From Septoria linicola (lineage: Eukaryota > Ascomycota > Dothideomycetes > Mycosphaerellales > Mycosphaerellaceae): 64,000 nucleotides of DNA. Where the stretch lies: assembly GCA_024114885.1 (NCBI GenBank), contig CP099431.1, positions 434,001 through 498,000 of the forward strand. Reading direction: 5' to 3'. Positions 1-12,499 of the stretch are shown piece by piece (position 1 is the stretch's first letter; each line of letters starts with the position of its first letter). A program made the translations under genes and the position numbers. The notes beneath the pieces are model-generated. The model did no database searches. It had not been told where the DNA came from and saw only the letters and a program-made list of their open reading frames with translations.

Positions 1-3000
1 AAATAGTAGAGTAAGGATAATCGTAAAACCTTTAACCTAGACGTAGTAGTACGTAACTACGCTAAGAAAGATTCGAACCTTCTTCTAATTCTCTAGCGTC
101 GGCTATTTCTTAATCTTCGCTACTCTTGCGAAGTCTAGATAGCGACTATCGATACTAGTAAGGTAACTAACGATTACTAGTTATTCGTAATAGAGCTATA
201 GCTTATTAAAAGCCACGGTTATATTAGCTCGTTCTATATTATAGAGAACGTCGTCTATAGCTATAATATGTTTAATAATATAATAGTAGAGGCTAGGTTT
301 AACCTCTTTATTATCGTACTTCGTCTTAGGCTCTTTAATACCGATATTATTAAGGAACAGCTATACCTTATACGAGACATACTCTATAAGGACTTGATTA
401 ATAATACGAACGAACTAGGTAATAGAATTTATAGCTCCTTATAGTAACGTTGTCTACTATAATAATCCTAGTAGTAAGTCGAAGCCTATAAGGTCTCTAT
501 ATAATTTATTAAGTAGAATTTAGTTATATCTAGAGAAGATATTAACTAACGAGGCTAGCGCGTAACTAGTAAAGTCCTTAGAGAAACCCTTAGCGTTAGG
601 TAGCAAGTTTAAGTCTCTTACGGTCACTTGATTAAACTTCTAAGCTACGTTAATTAACCGATACTTCTTTAGCTTACCTACCTCTATCTTCTTACTAATA
701 AGGAAGTACGGATTTCGATAGGTACTATAGTATAGCTTAAGAGTTCTAGCTTAGATTCGTTATCTTAGTATATCTTCTACTATATACTATAGCGATAGGT
801 TTAGCTTGAAGCCTAGGTACTACTATAGCTTATAAGGAACCGTCTAAATCTTCTATAGTAGAGTAATATTAGGATTAATTCGGCCTAAATACGTAAAGTC
901 CTACGTAAAGGTAGCTTCTCGATTCCTTAGTATATAGTATAACAAATCTAGCTTCTTTAATAGTAGTTCTATACTAGGTTTGAACTTTGTAAGCCGTTTA
1001 GGCGTTAGGCGTAATCTAGGCTCGATCGTCGAGAACCTCTTAGTTAAGTACTTACTATCGTAAGGTCTAGTACTAGGTAGTATAGCTACTTCCTTCTTAA
1101 TATAAGTCTGTCGCTAGTTCTTTAATCCGCTAGGATTTAAGCTATTAGTTATAGTAATATCGGCATTTACTAGTTTAATCTTATTAGTAACTCGCTTATA
1201 AAGAGTATAGGCGCTAATATAATTATCTAGCTTCCGCTACCCTATAGCTTCTTTATTACGAGCTCTCTCTACTACTATATTAATAGTAGCCGAGATAACG
1301 TACGTCTCTTCGCTAAGCTCGTCGTCTACTTTATTAGAAATAACCTTGTCGTAGAGTCTAGGTTCTTAGATAGCTAGCTCCGCCTCTCTAAGCTTCCTAT
1401 AGGTAATTCTTAAGTATTCGCCTCTATAATTCGAACCCTAGCTCGATTAAGGTACTAGTATAGCCTCTTTAAAACTATACCTAATACTCTAGTATAAGTC
1501 TTGCTCGTTAGTATAAGCTAGCTTAGCTTCGCTAGTAGCTAGTAAAAGCTTCTTAAGTCGGCTATTTTAGCTAAATTTAGCGATATTACCTTCGATAGCT
1601 ACTACTACGAGATAGTTATACTATATTTAAGTCTAGCTATAATTAACCTATCTTAATAGTTCGAGCTACTATCGTAGAGAGGTACTTTATCTAATTAAGT
1701 CTACTATAAAATAGTCTCTAAAGTAAATTACCTTTATATATAATAACTACTACGTAAGGTAGTTAAAGACTTGATTCTCTAGGAGTTTAGAGCTGTTAGT
1801 AACTATAAACGAACACTAGTACTAATCGCTTATCTATCTATACTACTAGTATAGTTTAAAGTATAGTATAGGAGGTACTACGTAATTATTATTTAAAAAG
1901 GTAACTATAGAACGTTCTACTAGCTAACCCTCCTAAGTAGAGTTTTTACCTCTAACTACTAAACCTTATATAGAAAAGGTAGTAGAAGCTTAAAAAGCTT
2001 ATAATCCCTCCTTCTACTCCTTACTATTATAAGATCTAGAGTCCTCGATAGTATACTCTATATTCTTTAGCTAATAATTACTAAAAGTTAGAGTTCGGAT
2101 ACTAACTTCTATTAAACCTAGACGCGATATACGTATTAGAGCCTCTACTAAACTCGTACTATCGACTAGAGCTAGTTCCTTAGTACTCTAGCTTTTCCTA
2201 GGACTTGTTCTATAGTATATATATTACTATAGCTATTAAAGCTAGTAAATATAATAATACGGCTGTCTAGAGTACTAATTAAGCTCTCCTAAGAGCTATT
2301 ATCGTAGTTCTTAGAAGCTAGGCGTACCTACTACGCCTAAGATCGGCTAAGTAAGATCGGGCTATTCGCTAGTAAGACTAGAAATAGTATCGTAACTCTT
2401 ACGCTAAAGGTATCGATTAATACCTCTAGGTAGTACCTAACGAAAGTAACCTTACCTCTAACTCCTTCTATAGTAATATTACTAAGAGAGGTTATACTAA
2501 CTTGAAGCTTTCGAACATATTCGATTAGTATAATTATTAACTTAGCTCTCTCGTCGATTAAAGACTTTTAAGCTATTATTCGAGAGCTATACTTTATAGG
2601 CACGTAGATACTTAGAATAATCTAATAGACTTTATTAAATAATAGAAGGATATTATTAGTCTACTCGTAAAGCTTAGAAGCAGGCCTAGGCTTTACTATA
2701 TTAATTACTATAGTAGTAGCCTAAAAGGCCTTAATATTAGTCGCTAAGATAGCTTTCGTTAGCTCCTCCTCTACCTACTCCTTACTAAAGGCTTTAGATA
2801 GTAAGGAATATACGCTAATCTTAGCTCTACTACCTCTATTCGTACGCTTCTTTATATAGAGCTTATTAAGCTTCTTACGTAGATCTATATCGTTTAGAAC
2901 ACGACTCTATAAGGAATACGACGCTCGCTCGCTATAGAGAATAATCTTCGCTAAGCTTAACTAGATCTTAGATTCGAGTATTTTATCTATCTAGAAGACG

Positions 3001-6000
3001 TTAGCGTTATTATTAGCGTATATAGCTCGAAGGTAGTTGTCTATACGCTTAGTCTTTAGAGGCTCCTTAGCTTTCTTACGTTTCTACGTATACGTAAGAG
3101 CGACTAGAACTAGTAGACCGTTTAGGTAGTTATATATCTACTTATCCTCGACCTTATCGTTATTACGCTCTTAAGTTTAAGAATCCTCTAACTCTCCTAT
3201 ATCTATAAGATAAGGAGCTAGCTAGTTTTTATCTTTAACCTCTTTAATACGAGAGTAACGATAAGCGTAGGTTCTTATAGCTATAGCCTAGGTCGTAATC
3301 TGCTTCTAAAACTCCTATTAGCTATCCTTCGACTAGACGAGAAGGATTTAGGTTCTACTTTGTCTTTACGCTGTCTCTAGCTATATAGGCGCCGATTAGA
3401 TCGTCTTAATCCTTCTAGGTAATAGAAGCGACTTAGCTAATATTAATAGGACTATCGATACTAGCTACCTTATTCGCTATCCTCTACTAGCTCGCTCTTA
3501 GCGTTAATAAACGATCTATATTTTCAAGACTAATCTTTCTATAGCGCTACTCTAATACTCCTATTAATACGAATAGCTTTAGTAGCTTCTTGTCTTAGTA
3601 GTACTATATCTTTTCTATACCTAGGCGAGGCGTTCTATAGTATATAATACTAGTCTTTAGATCTCTATATATTAAGCTCTTAGTCTCGAACTACTATAGG
3701 TACTCGTAGTTTATAGCTATATAGCCTTCAAGCCTATATATCTAATAACCTAAAATCTTTAGAGCGATCGCTATATAGGCCTTAATTATTAACTCGTTAT
3801 CTATTGTAGCTAAATTAATTAAAATCTTCTAGCTATAAGTAGGCCTTAGAATATATAGATAGTCGTAATCGTAAGACTTCGCCCGCTATCCTATTAATAG
3901 GCGTAGTAGCTATAGGCCTCTTTCTTCGAGTCGACGAATCGTAGTAATTACAAGGTCTTATATACTAGTAGTAATATTATCGACGCTTACTAGTTTACAG
4001 CCCTTATAGACTACCGTTTCTCTAGCCTTGAACTTAGAGTTTAGCCTTAGAGCGGACTTCTTTACTACTTCGTATAACTACTAGACGTCTCTACCGCCTT
4101 CGTTATATACTTCTAATTTAAAGTCCTTATTACTATTAATCTAACGCTAGGCTGTCTTTAAGAGTTTACTATAATCTAAGTTACTATTATTAAGGTCTAA
4201 CCTAAGATAGGCCTAGAGCCTCTTACTAAAGTAGAATAGTAGGCCTCGTATAAATAGAAGAGCACGAGAACGCTTGTCTATATACGAAGTAGGTATAGTA
4301 TTAGAGTAGAGTATAAACTACCTTAAGTACTCTAAGAGGTTATTATCCTTACTATAGTCGACCTTATAAAGGTTTTCTATATAGTAGTAGTTTCCGAGTA
4401 TATATATATTATCGTACTTTTAGTATTCCTTAATAATTAACTTCTTGAACTTAGCGTAGTTTCGATTATAGAAACTATTAAGGTACTAGTATCGTCTATA
4501 TTAGATAACCGTAACCTAAGTAAGTAACTTCTTATAAAGCTACTTATTATTATTAATAAGTAGAATAGCGTAGTTACTATATAGTACTTTAAAACGCTTA
4601 ATATACTCGGTTACGTTCTCTCTATTAAAGAAGGGATTCTAGTCCGAGCTAGGTAATAGCGGAACCTAAGCGACAATTACCTTCTAGCTTTAGGTTACTT
4701 AGATAGTCTCTATAAGTAGCTAGAACTACGCTATAGATAGTCTACCTCTTAAGTTCGGTTTTTAAAAGATATTAGTATTAGGGTTAAGGTTAGTACCTCC
4801 TTAGTCCTCCGCTTCTATAGATATATCGTTGTCTAGTAGAGAGAATAAAGTAAAAGTAGGTAGTAGCTTTACTAGTACTCTTCGAATTTGCTTATTAAGC
4901 TAGTTAGATAAGCTACTCTCTAGTATTTCAGGCTAGCTAGTAGATACTAATTTACTTATAGAGCTTGTTCGAAGGTGTTCTAAGAGTATATTATACTCTC
5001 CTTAATTAAGGTTTTTAAATAAAATATAGTAATCGTTTAAAACGATAACTAAAAAACAAGAGTCTAAAATTTTATTAGCTATCGAAAAGTAAACGTTAAA
5101 CTTTTCTTTATAATACTAGAGCTATATTAATTATACCTAATAAGTAAGGCATATCGTATCGTATAGTTCGACCGTTTATAGCTAGGCGCGTCTATCTTAC
5201 TTATTCGAGTAATTCGCTATATAACTATAGTAGTATAATATTACGTTAGCCTATACTATATACTAGGTCTAGAGCCTTAGACGTAATTAGTGTCCTTAGC
5301 TAAACGATTAGCGTCTAACGCCGTACTAGGGCTTATTCTAAGCGATCTATATACTAGAGGATACGAGATTACCTAGACGGGTCTAGCCTATCTTATAGCC
5401 TCTACGCTATCTAAACGAGAGCGTTTTTACGCTAAACTAGAGTCTAATCGAAGACTATTATAGGTATAGAGACCCTAAGTAAATCTCCGATATAGTAAGT
5501 CGCCTTACTATCTATACGATAATTACTAAATAGATCTATACTAAGGAGTACTAGAGGTTTATAACTTTTCTAGATTAGAGCGATATCTATATTCTAGAGG
5601 CTTCTATATTATTATAGCCCTTTAAGTCGCCTCTTACGTAGGCTCCTTTAGGCCTCTTATTAATATTTATAGTGCGTTAGTTCTCGCTTTAAGGCTACTA
5701 TCTACTCTCTATACTTCTAGTCCTAGTATAAGAGAGAAGAGATAGCTCTATCTTCGGCTCTATTAATAGATAATAACTACCCTAATACTAACCCTCTAGG
5801 TAGGTATAAGAGTAGTTATTATAGAACAAGACCTATTCGGATAGTAATAGTCTTATAATACGTTAATTAAACGATAGTAACGAGCTTAAAATAGTAGCTC
5901 TAGGACTAAGAGCCTTATACTAGGACTATAGGACATTGAATTAATTAAGTAGAGTAAACATTTCTATCTTAGAAACGAGCTACTATCTTGCTTTTATACT

Positions 6001-6043
6001 AAAACTACTAAGTATAGTATATAGGTAGGCCTTTACCTTACTA
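1..6043 (-). mobile_element. Gypsy-X LTR retrotransposon, copy A (5' part, RIP-mutated)
   Basis: This is the 5' two-thirds of a Ty3/gypsy element read leftward; its 3' part lies off the left edge. It matches 14496-20538 base for base at a constant offset of 14495, with only a few C/T differences noticed (for example near 3299 and 3802). From right to left it holds a long leader (about 6043-4750), a gag-like frame (about 4690-3300), a variable middle, and reverse transcriptase-like sequence near the left edge. CpA and TpG are nearly absent, CpG is common, and all frames are closed by TAG/TAA. The right border sits in the old copia just after the copia RT start. A terminal TA (6042-6043) fits an LTR end changed from CA. 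No second LTR is visible, so the LTR length is unknown. The gypsy class is secure from copy B's pol; the gag assignment is moderate. Confidence 0.8.
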
Positions 6044-9000
6044 GTAGGTTAATACCTAGTAGTAGAATTATATAAATATCCTTATATAGGGTACTCTCTA
6101 TAAATATATTATTTATATCTACTTAGTATAGAACTAGGTCCTTCTTATAGACTATAGCTATAAATCCTCTTAGAGTATCCTATCTAACTATAGAGGTAAA
6201 AGTTTCTATATAGTCTATTCTATACTTTTAAAAGAACCTTCTTATAACTAGTCTTACCTTAAACTTTTTAATAGTACTACTAAGTTTTCTCTTAATATTA
6301 AAAACCTATCTTAAGGTAACTAAGTTAGCCTCTTTTAGTAGGACTACTATAATCTAGGTATTATTACTTATAAGTATATCTAGCTCCTTCTAAATAGCTT
6401 CTTACTAGAGATAACCCTATTTAGGATTACTTACTACTTCCTTATAGTTCCTTAGGATTAGAACCTCCTATTTATATATTCCTACTTCTTTAGTAATAGA
6501 GAATATAATCTCTTTAACTTCCTTTAAGAATTCTAGGTTTTATAGGATATCTAGGTTAATAGAGCTTATAGCTAAGAAGAAAGCCTAATACTCTAGGAGT
6601 ATTTCCTTATCTAGCTAACTATTCTAATCTAGCTTAAGCCTAATTAGCTTTAGCTTCTAGTTAAATCTATTAAGTTCTTAGAATACTTTCCTTTTTCTAA
6701 GGATTTACCTTAGAGCTATCTACTCTTAATCTATCTCTATAGTTTCTTAGATAGAATTCTTAGATTCTTTCTTAACTTTCTCTTAGTCTAGGAATTTTCT
6801 ATACTCTTCTATATCTTCTAGTAGAGATAGAAGCTATATAAAAAGTTTCTTTCCTTCCTAAACCTATACTAATAGCTAAGGAGGAGGAGGCTTCTACTAG
6901 CCTGGACTAGGAGCACCTAGGGTACTCCTACTAGCTTATAGAGTAGGCTAGCCAATAGTTCTTAGCCTTCTAACAGGTCTTCTTTCTAGAGCTGAACTAG
7001 AGAGATTCTTAATCTTGATATTCAAGTCCAATTCTCTACCTAGCTTATCTTTAAAGAAGATTGTATTAGTATACTACTTGACAGCCTTCATGTCTAGCTC
7101 CTAGAACTTCTATACCTTTACTATATTGTTATAGTATCTAATAAACATAGTATCCTTTCCTCTATTTATTAGTTTGTTACTCCTTGCCTACTAAGGCTAT
7201 ACTCTTGTATCTATATACACTATAGCTCTATATCCCTATACCTTAAGGTAGGAGACTATTAGTTTAATCCTATTAAAAGCTTTATTAGGTAAGAGCTTGA
7301 ATCCCTTAATATCAGGTCTATTTAGAAGCTTGTTCCTTATATACACCTATGCTTCAAGGGCTTCTAGCTAAAACTTAATAGGTATCTTGCTTTCTTCAAG
7401 CATTGCTCTAATAGAGGCCTCTAATGTTTAGATAGACCTCTTAACTACTCTATTCTAGAGTAAATTGTAGGCCTTAGTTAGCTTAAGGGTAATTCTAAAG
7501 TCCTTCTCCTACTGTTTAATTAAAGTAGTAATCTCTCTAGTATTATTAGCCCTTATAGACTTGAGGAGTGCTACTAACTGCCTTTCTGCCTTGATCCTCT
7601 AGTTCTAAAGAGTAGTTAGTATATCTAATCTGGCCTTAAGTAGAAATGCCTATTTCTTTCTTAAGAAGTTATTAACAATCTTAAGCTACTATATAAAACC
7701 TTTTACTAATAATAGTAATAGTCTATAGATATCTACTAACATAAGGGCTAATCTTTCAGGTCTTCTCTTAATAGACTTGCCTAGGTGTTTCTTTATCTTA
7801 CCTATTATATAGATCCTATACTTATACTCTTCCTAGTTAGGAATTAGAATTCTTTCCTTTAGGTTAGTAACTTTATAAAGGTTTAAGAGTAACCCTCTTC
7901 CAAAGTGTGTAAATCTTCTATACTATAGCTCCTACTATTTCAGATCCTTCTCTAATAGGGTAGTATAGGCATTATTAACCTCTATAGGATTATATAGTAA
8001 GTAATATAACTTTTCCTATAGGAGAGGTAATATCTTACTAACAAATAGAATACCTCTAACTAGCTTGGTCTTTATAACTGTTTAGCTATCTAGGGAGGTG
8101 AGAGTAAAATTAGGCTTCTAGACTCTAAATTGCTTACTAAACTAATCCTATAACATAAGATTTACTCTAAGATTAGGAACAAACAGTACTCTATCAAGTA
8201 GAACTTCTCCTCCTAAGATTCCCTTTATCTATACTAGTCTAGAGTAGGTTATATAGAGGTATCCTCCTCCTACCTTAATCTATACTTTCTTCCTTAGTAG
8301 CTTTACTAATCTGAAGAAGGACAGTTAGTTAGTTATATAGGATAAGGCACAGGAATCTAAGAGCTATTCTTAGGGTAATAACTTGCCTTTAGCCTTAATT
8401 ATAGAATAGGCTAACTTATCTTAGTCATCATCTTCTAATAGGGAATTATCATTGCTTCTAGAACTAGAGTAAGTTCTAGAATCAGAACTAGAACTAGACT
8501 CCTAGGCTGAAAATCCTTTCTTTAGAAGCTTTCTAGACTTTTCTATCCTTTAAAGCTACTTGCCTATTTTCTAGATAACCTTCTTTAGCTTATTATATAA
8601 TAATGACTTATAGACAGCTTTCTTAATATATCTAGCATTCCTTAGTAAAAGGGATCTTCTAACCCTCCCTCTAAGGAATAATCCCTAAGGGTCCTTCTAG
8701 TTCTTAGTACTATTTCTCTACTAGGACAGTTTCTTAGTAGTAGGGAGGTTAGGACAATCCTTCAACTAGTGCTTCCCTTTCTTATAGAGCTGGCATATTA
8801 GTAGGGACTTTCCTTAGTAGGGCTGCCTAGAATAGAATATAGCTAGACCTATGTCTATCTTGTCTAGATTGTCTCTTACCTCTTAGGACTTAAGTAGAAG
8901 GAGAATAGTATCTATATCTAAGGATAGTTAGGTTATAATAGCATCCTTAGCTACTTAGTATAATATAGGTAGGGACTATAGGAGATGTTTCAGCCTTTTC

Positions 9001-10215
9001 TCTTAGCTCTAGTAGTAGGCTTCCTAAGGATCAATCTTAGTAATCCTCTTGCCTAGGCCTCTAAGGTGTCTCTATGCTTCCCTAATTATCTTATTAGGTA
9101 ATATCCTAAATATAACAAACTACTTAATCAGACCTATAGTATAGGACTTTAGGACTCTGTTATACTTGTTCTAGAGAATCACCTATATCTTAGCTACTAG
9201 TATAGTAATATACTATGTCTCTAGCTCTATCTTATTATCTTTACTAATACTGTATCTAATACTGAACCTATATACTATATTGTCTTTTAAGAAGTATTGA
9301 TTCTAAGTGACATATATCTAAAGACTAGTGTCCTACTAAACTATGTATAGGTTCCCTCTAACAATTAGTTAGCTAATTGCCTAGAACTAGTCCTTTCCTT
9401 CCAGCTTATCTATCTATAGCTTAAACTATCTCTTCTAGTTAGTTCTGTCTAGGATTAGAATCCTTTAGCTCTTCTTGTCCTCTTAGTCTATTATAGAAAT
9501 AGGTGAATAGAATAAATAATTAGTAGAATGCTTTAGACTAGCTAAGGATTCTAGAGAAGGGTAATTTCTTGTAGTAGGGAGACTAGCTCTAAGGGATAGG
9601 GATTCCTCGTATTTAGGAAATTACTAAGACTTAGATCTTTCTCTCTTAGCAGAGTTTCTATTACTAGGTAGTAGGAAGGCCAAGTAGCCTCTTTTAACTC
9701 TAGTAATGCTAGGTACAATAGTAGAGAACTAGGTAGGTATTAATAAAGTAGAAACATACTACTATCTTATAGAGATCTTTACTAACTTATATACTACTAG
9801 GTACAAACTAGCTTCGTTAGTAATATAGTTAGGGAAACTTCTAGGCCCTAAATGTTTTCTATAAACTACAAGGGATATAAGTAACCTGTACTAATATAGG
9901 TTGCTCCTATTTAGTGCACAAACCCGGGCTTATAACCTGTTAAAAGTGGAGGGCGTTTATAGATACTATACAATGTTAAGGAGGGTATAGCGTAGTAAAG
10001 AAGAATAGGGGATTAATCTTGAACTAACTTATATACATAGTATAGTAGTAATATGCTAGGAACTAAATATAAAGTTGATTTTGTTAGTTATCTAAGAAGA
10101 GAAGAAAGAGAAGCAAGATATACCTCTTACTAAGCCTTAGGTAGATGCCTTAGGTATCTAGAACCATGCTTAGAAGTCTATATCTAGACTGACTATCTAG
10201 GATACATTCTTAATA
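6044..10215 (-). mobile_element. Copia retrotransposon 5' half, chimeric RIP density
   Basis: Minus-strand Ty1/copia element: the 5' LTR is at its right end and the body runs leftward through gag, protease and integrase to the start of RT, where it stops at the X border. It is colinear in reverse with the plus-strand copia at 38275-44573. The old copia (29751-31630 plus 44656-46945) is the same piece, 4,170 against 4,172 bp. From 6044 to about 6855 it is essentially identical to the heavily mutated old copia at 20539-21350. From about 6855 rightward it suddenly keeps CpA and TpG and differs by C/T and G/A transitions. The right flank (10216) also differs from that of the old copia (46946). 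The simplest reading is a recombination joint between an old and a younger copia. No intact protein remains. Confidence 0.85.
9938..10215 (-). repeat. Copia 5' LTR (278 bp)
   Basis: Matches, in reverse, the LTRs at 38275-38552 and 44296-44573. Its inner end still reads TGTTAAAAG on the plus strand, meaning the LTR ends in AACA. This shows that the terminal TA of the other copies was CA before mutation. The outer end is CATTCTTAATA, that is TATTAAGAATG in element orientation. Confidence 0.9.
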
Positions 10216-10369
10216 CTACCTATTAATAGAAACGATCTTACTTTTACTACGCTAAGAAAACCTAGTCTTTAGGCTCGCTCTCTTTAAAGACGCCTTTATA
10301 CTTATTTAACTATTAATAAAGGTTCCTAAGTATCTCTTTATCGTATAAGATTTAGTTAAGGAAGAGGAA

Positions 10370-11690
10370 GTTTTACTTATACCTAAACTCTATATATAGC
10401 TACTACTAAATTAAGTTTCTCTCTTTTACTAAGTCTCGGCCTTCTTAGCGTATCTTCTTTATATTATCGCGCTTTACGCTCTATGTATTAAGGTACTTTA
10501 GTAAAATCTTAGTAGAGAGGCGTTTAAAGAAGTTAAATACGCCGATCTTTATCTTATCGTTTACTTTCTCGACTTACTTAAGTACTAAGTCGACGCTCTC
10601 CTCTTAGTCTTATAGTGTCTCTAGCGATAGAATAGCTTTAGTAGTATTATCAAGGTTCGTTATACTAGTAAGAGGTCTACTTAAGGCCTAGAAACTAACG
10701 AGCGAGCCTTCGCGATTAGTACGAGCGAGCGCTATACCTTATATAGAACTTAAAGAAGCTATCTTTCGTTATTTCTTTAGAGACTCTTATCTAAGTAGTT
10801 CTTATATAGGACTTCGAACGAGCGAGGTAGAAGGCGAAAGCGCTAGTCTTAATAGCTTAGGCGTTAACGAACGCTAGAAAGAGGAAGTCTTATTCTTTAT
10901 ACGCGATAGAGAAAGAGAACGTCTTTAAATAGTCGTATTAGTAGCTTAGGACGATATAAAGCGCGTAACTAGTAATAAGTAACTTAAATAGCGAGAAGAG
11001 TCGGACGCGTAACCGGTTATAGAGTTTTCTATTATATTAGTTACTACTTACGTATATAAATAGCTATATAGCGTTACTAGGTAGTAACGAAAGATAAGAA
11101 TCGAACTTAATAGAAGTAAGGCTCTATAGTAACTAATTAATAGTTAATAAGGAAGAAGAGATCGTTTAGAGCGTAAAAGTAGTCTAACTATATACCTTAT
11201 CGTAGTAGCGTAACTACTATTAGGATTAGGAGTCTATACGTAGAGCTTAGTTACGTAAGGTTTAAGTTATCGTTTAAAAAGATAACTAAAAGTTTACTTT
11301 ACCTTAACGCTTCCGTAGCTGTCGTATACTACTAACGCTACTACTAACTACTATAGTATATACCTTACTATCGCTAATAAGAACTAAGACTTAGATATTA
11401 TCGTCGTTACTTCTACTAACTTAAAAGAGCCTTATTTTTCGTATACCTAGTCGACTTACTAGATCGCGCTTTCTATATCGTAAGAGACCGCTAGCGCTAT
11501 AATTAATAGCTAGAAAGGAGCTATTAGAGCCGTTATTACTAAGGATTCAAGCTTCTCTACCTTTATATAGGCTAAAAACCTTAAACTTTAAGAATTCTTT
11601 ATTAGAAACTAATATTTTTAGCGATTTCTTTAGTTAGGCGAAAATTAGTAGTAAAAAGGCTTTTAGGATAGATAACTCTTATCTCTCTTC
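10370..11690 (+). pseudogene. Long coding-like relic of unknown function, antisense to Gypsy-X
   Basis: Reading the plus strand in one frame (for example through the triplets at 10711 onward) gives more than 400 codons with a protein-like composition, interrupted only by TAG and TAA. Those stops could come from CAG, CAA or TGG by RIP. The inferred protein has a charged middle (ERERE-type run near 10910) and a Ser/Thr/Asn-rich later part near 11340-11460. I recognise no domain. Caution: TGA is rare everywhere in CpA/TpG-depleted DNA, so the absence of TGA stops is weak evidence, and parts of the minus strand at 10370-10620 also read like protein. It lies downstream of the X integrase in opposite orientation, the same position as the antisense gene of gypsy E. 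Confidence 0.3.
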
Positions 11691-11959
11691 TTCGATTAGC
11701 GATAGAAAAGGGCTCTAGGAAGGTAGATTATAGTACTAACCTTAGAAATCGCTAGTAGAAAAAAGCTCTAGAAGTATAGGTTTAGCTTAGATTTTAAGAC
11801 CTAGTAGTAGAAAGTAGCTTAGGACAGCTAACTTTTATAGCGATAGTAGGCTTAGGACTTAGAAAAAGGAGTAGGATAGTAGGTTAGCTATTAGATATAG
11901 AATCTATACTTAAAAGTTAAGCTTAGAAGAGTAACTAGCTATATAGATACTTATCTTAG

Positions 11960-12250
11960 CTATAGAAAATAGCGTTAGGACAGTTAGGATTAGCTAGATT
12001 TCTACTAATCTAGTAAAAGAGGAGCTTAGGAAGCTTAGATTAGAGCTCGATAGTAGCTCTAGGAATAAAAGAAGTATTTAGAATAGCTAAGATTTAGCTA
12101 GATTTATACTAGTCTAGTAAATTATAAGCTTAGAAAGCTCTAATTAGAGCTTAATAGTAGCTTTAGGACTAAGAGAAGCGCTTAGGAAGGTTAGATTAGA
12201 GCTTAATAGTAGCTCTAGGAATAAAAGAAGCGCTTAGGATAGTATAATCT
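11960..12250 (+). repeat. Imperfect short direct repeats
   Basis: A motif built around TTAGAGCT(C/T)(G/A)ATAGTAGCTCTAGGAA recurs near 12045, 12145 and 12207, with spacings of about 100 and 65 bp and extra variation. The repeats may be part of the reading frame that runs through this stretch or a degenerate regulatory repeat of X. They are not a regular tandem array. Confidence 0.5.
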
Positions 12251-12499
12251 TAGAAAGATTAGCTCTTTTTTTATAGTAGAGGCTAGGCTTTAGTAGCTAG
12301 ATCTTAGCTTATACCCCTAATTAAGTATCGTCTATCGAATTTCTAAATCTTTAGCTCTACTAAGCTAGCTTTAGCCTTTAGCTTACTAAGTCTTCTACTT
12401 CTTCTTTAAGCTCTATTAGTAGCTAGCGTATATAACTCTCTCTTTCTTCTTAAGTTATTACTAATAGCTTACTAATAAAGATCTATAGATACTTATACC

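Larger units (their letters stand above)
10216..12270. other. Unassigned RIP-mutated segment between copia LTR and gypsy-X pol
   Basis: About 2 kb of AT-rich, CpA-poor sequence between the copia 5' LTR and the integrase end of Gypsy-X copy B. I could not match it to the copia 3' half, the X 5' end or gypsy E, so it is neither the missing part of the copia nor a recognisable X LTR. It could be the X 3' non-coding region, an extra reading frame carried by X, or older flanking DNA into which the copia inserted. The two strands are described separately where they look coding. Confidence 0.5.

Noticed and set aside
10216..12270. Missing 3' half of the copia that ends at 10215
   Set aside because: The expected reversed RT/RNase H and 3' LTR sequence (as in 42450-44573) does not occur here, although the length would fit.
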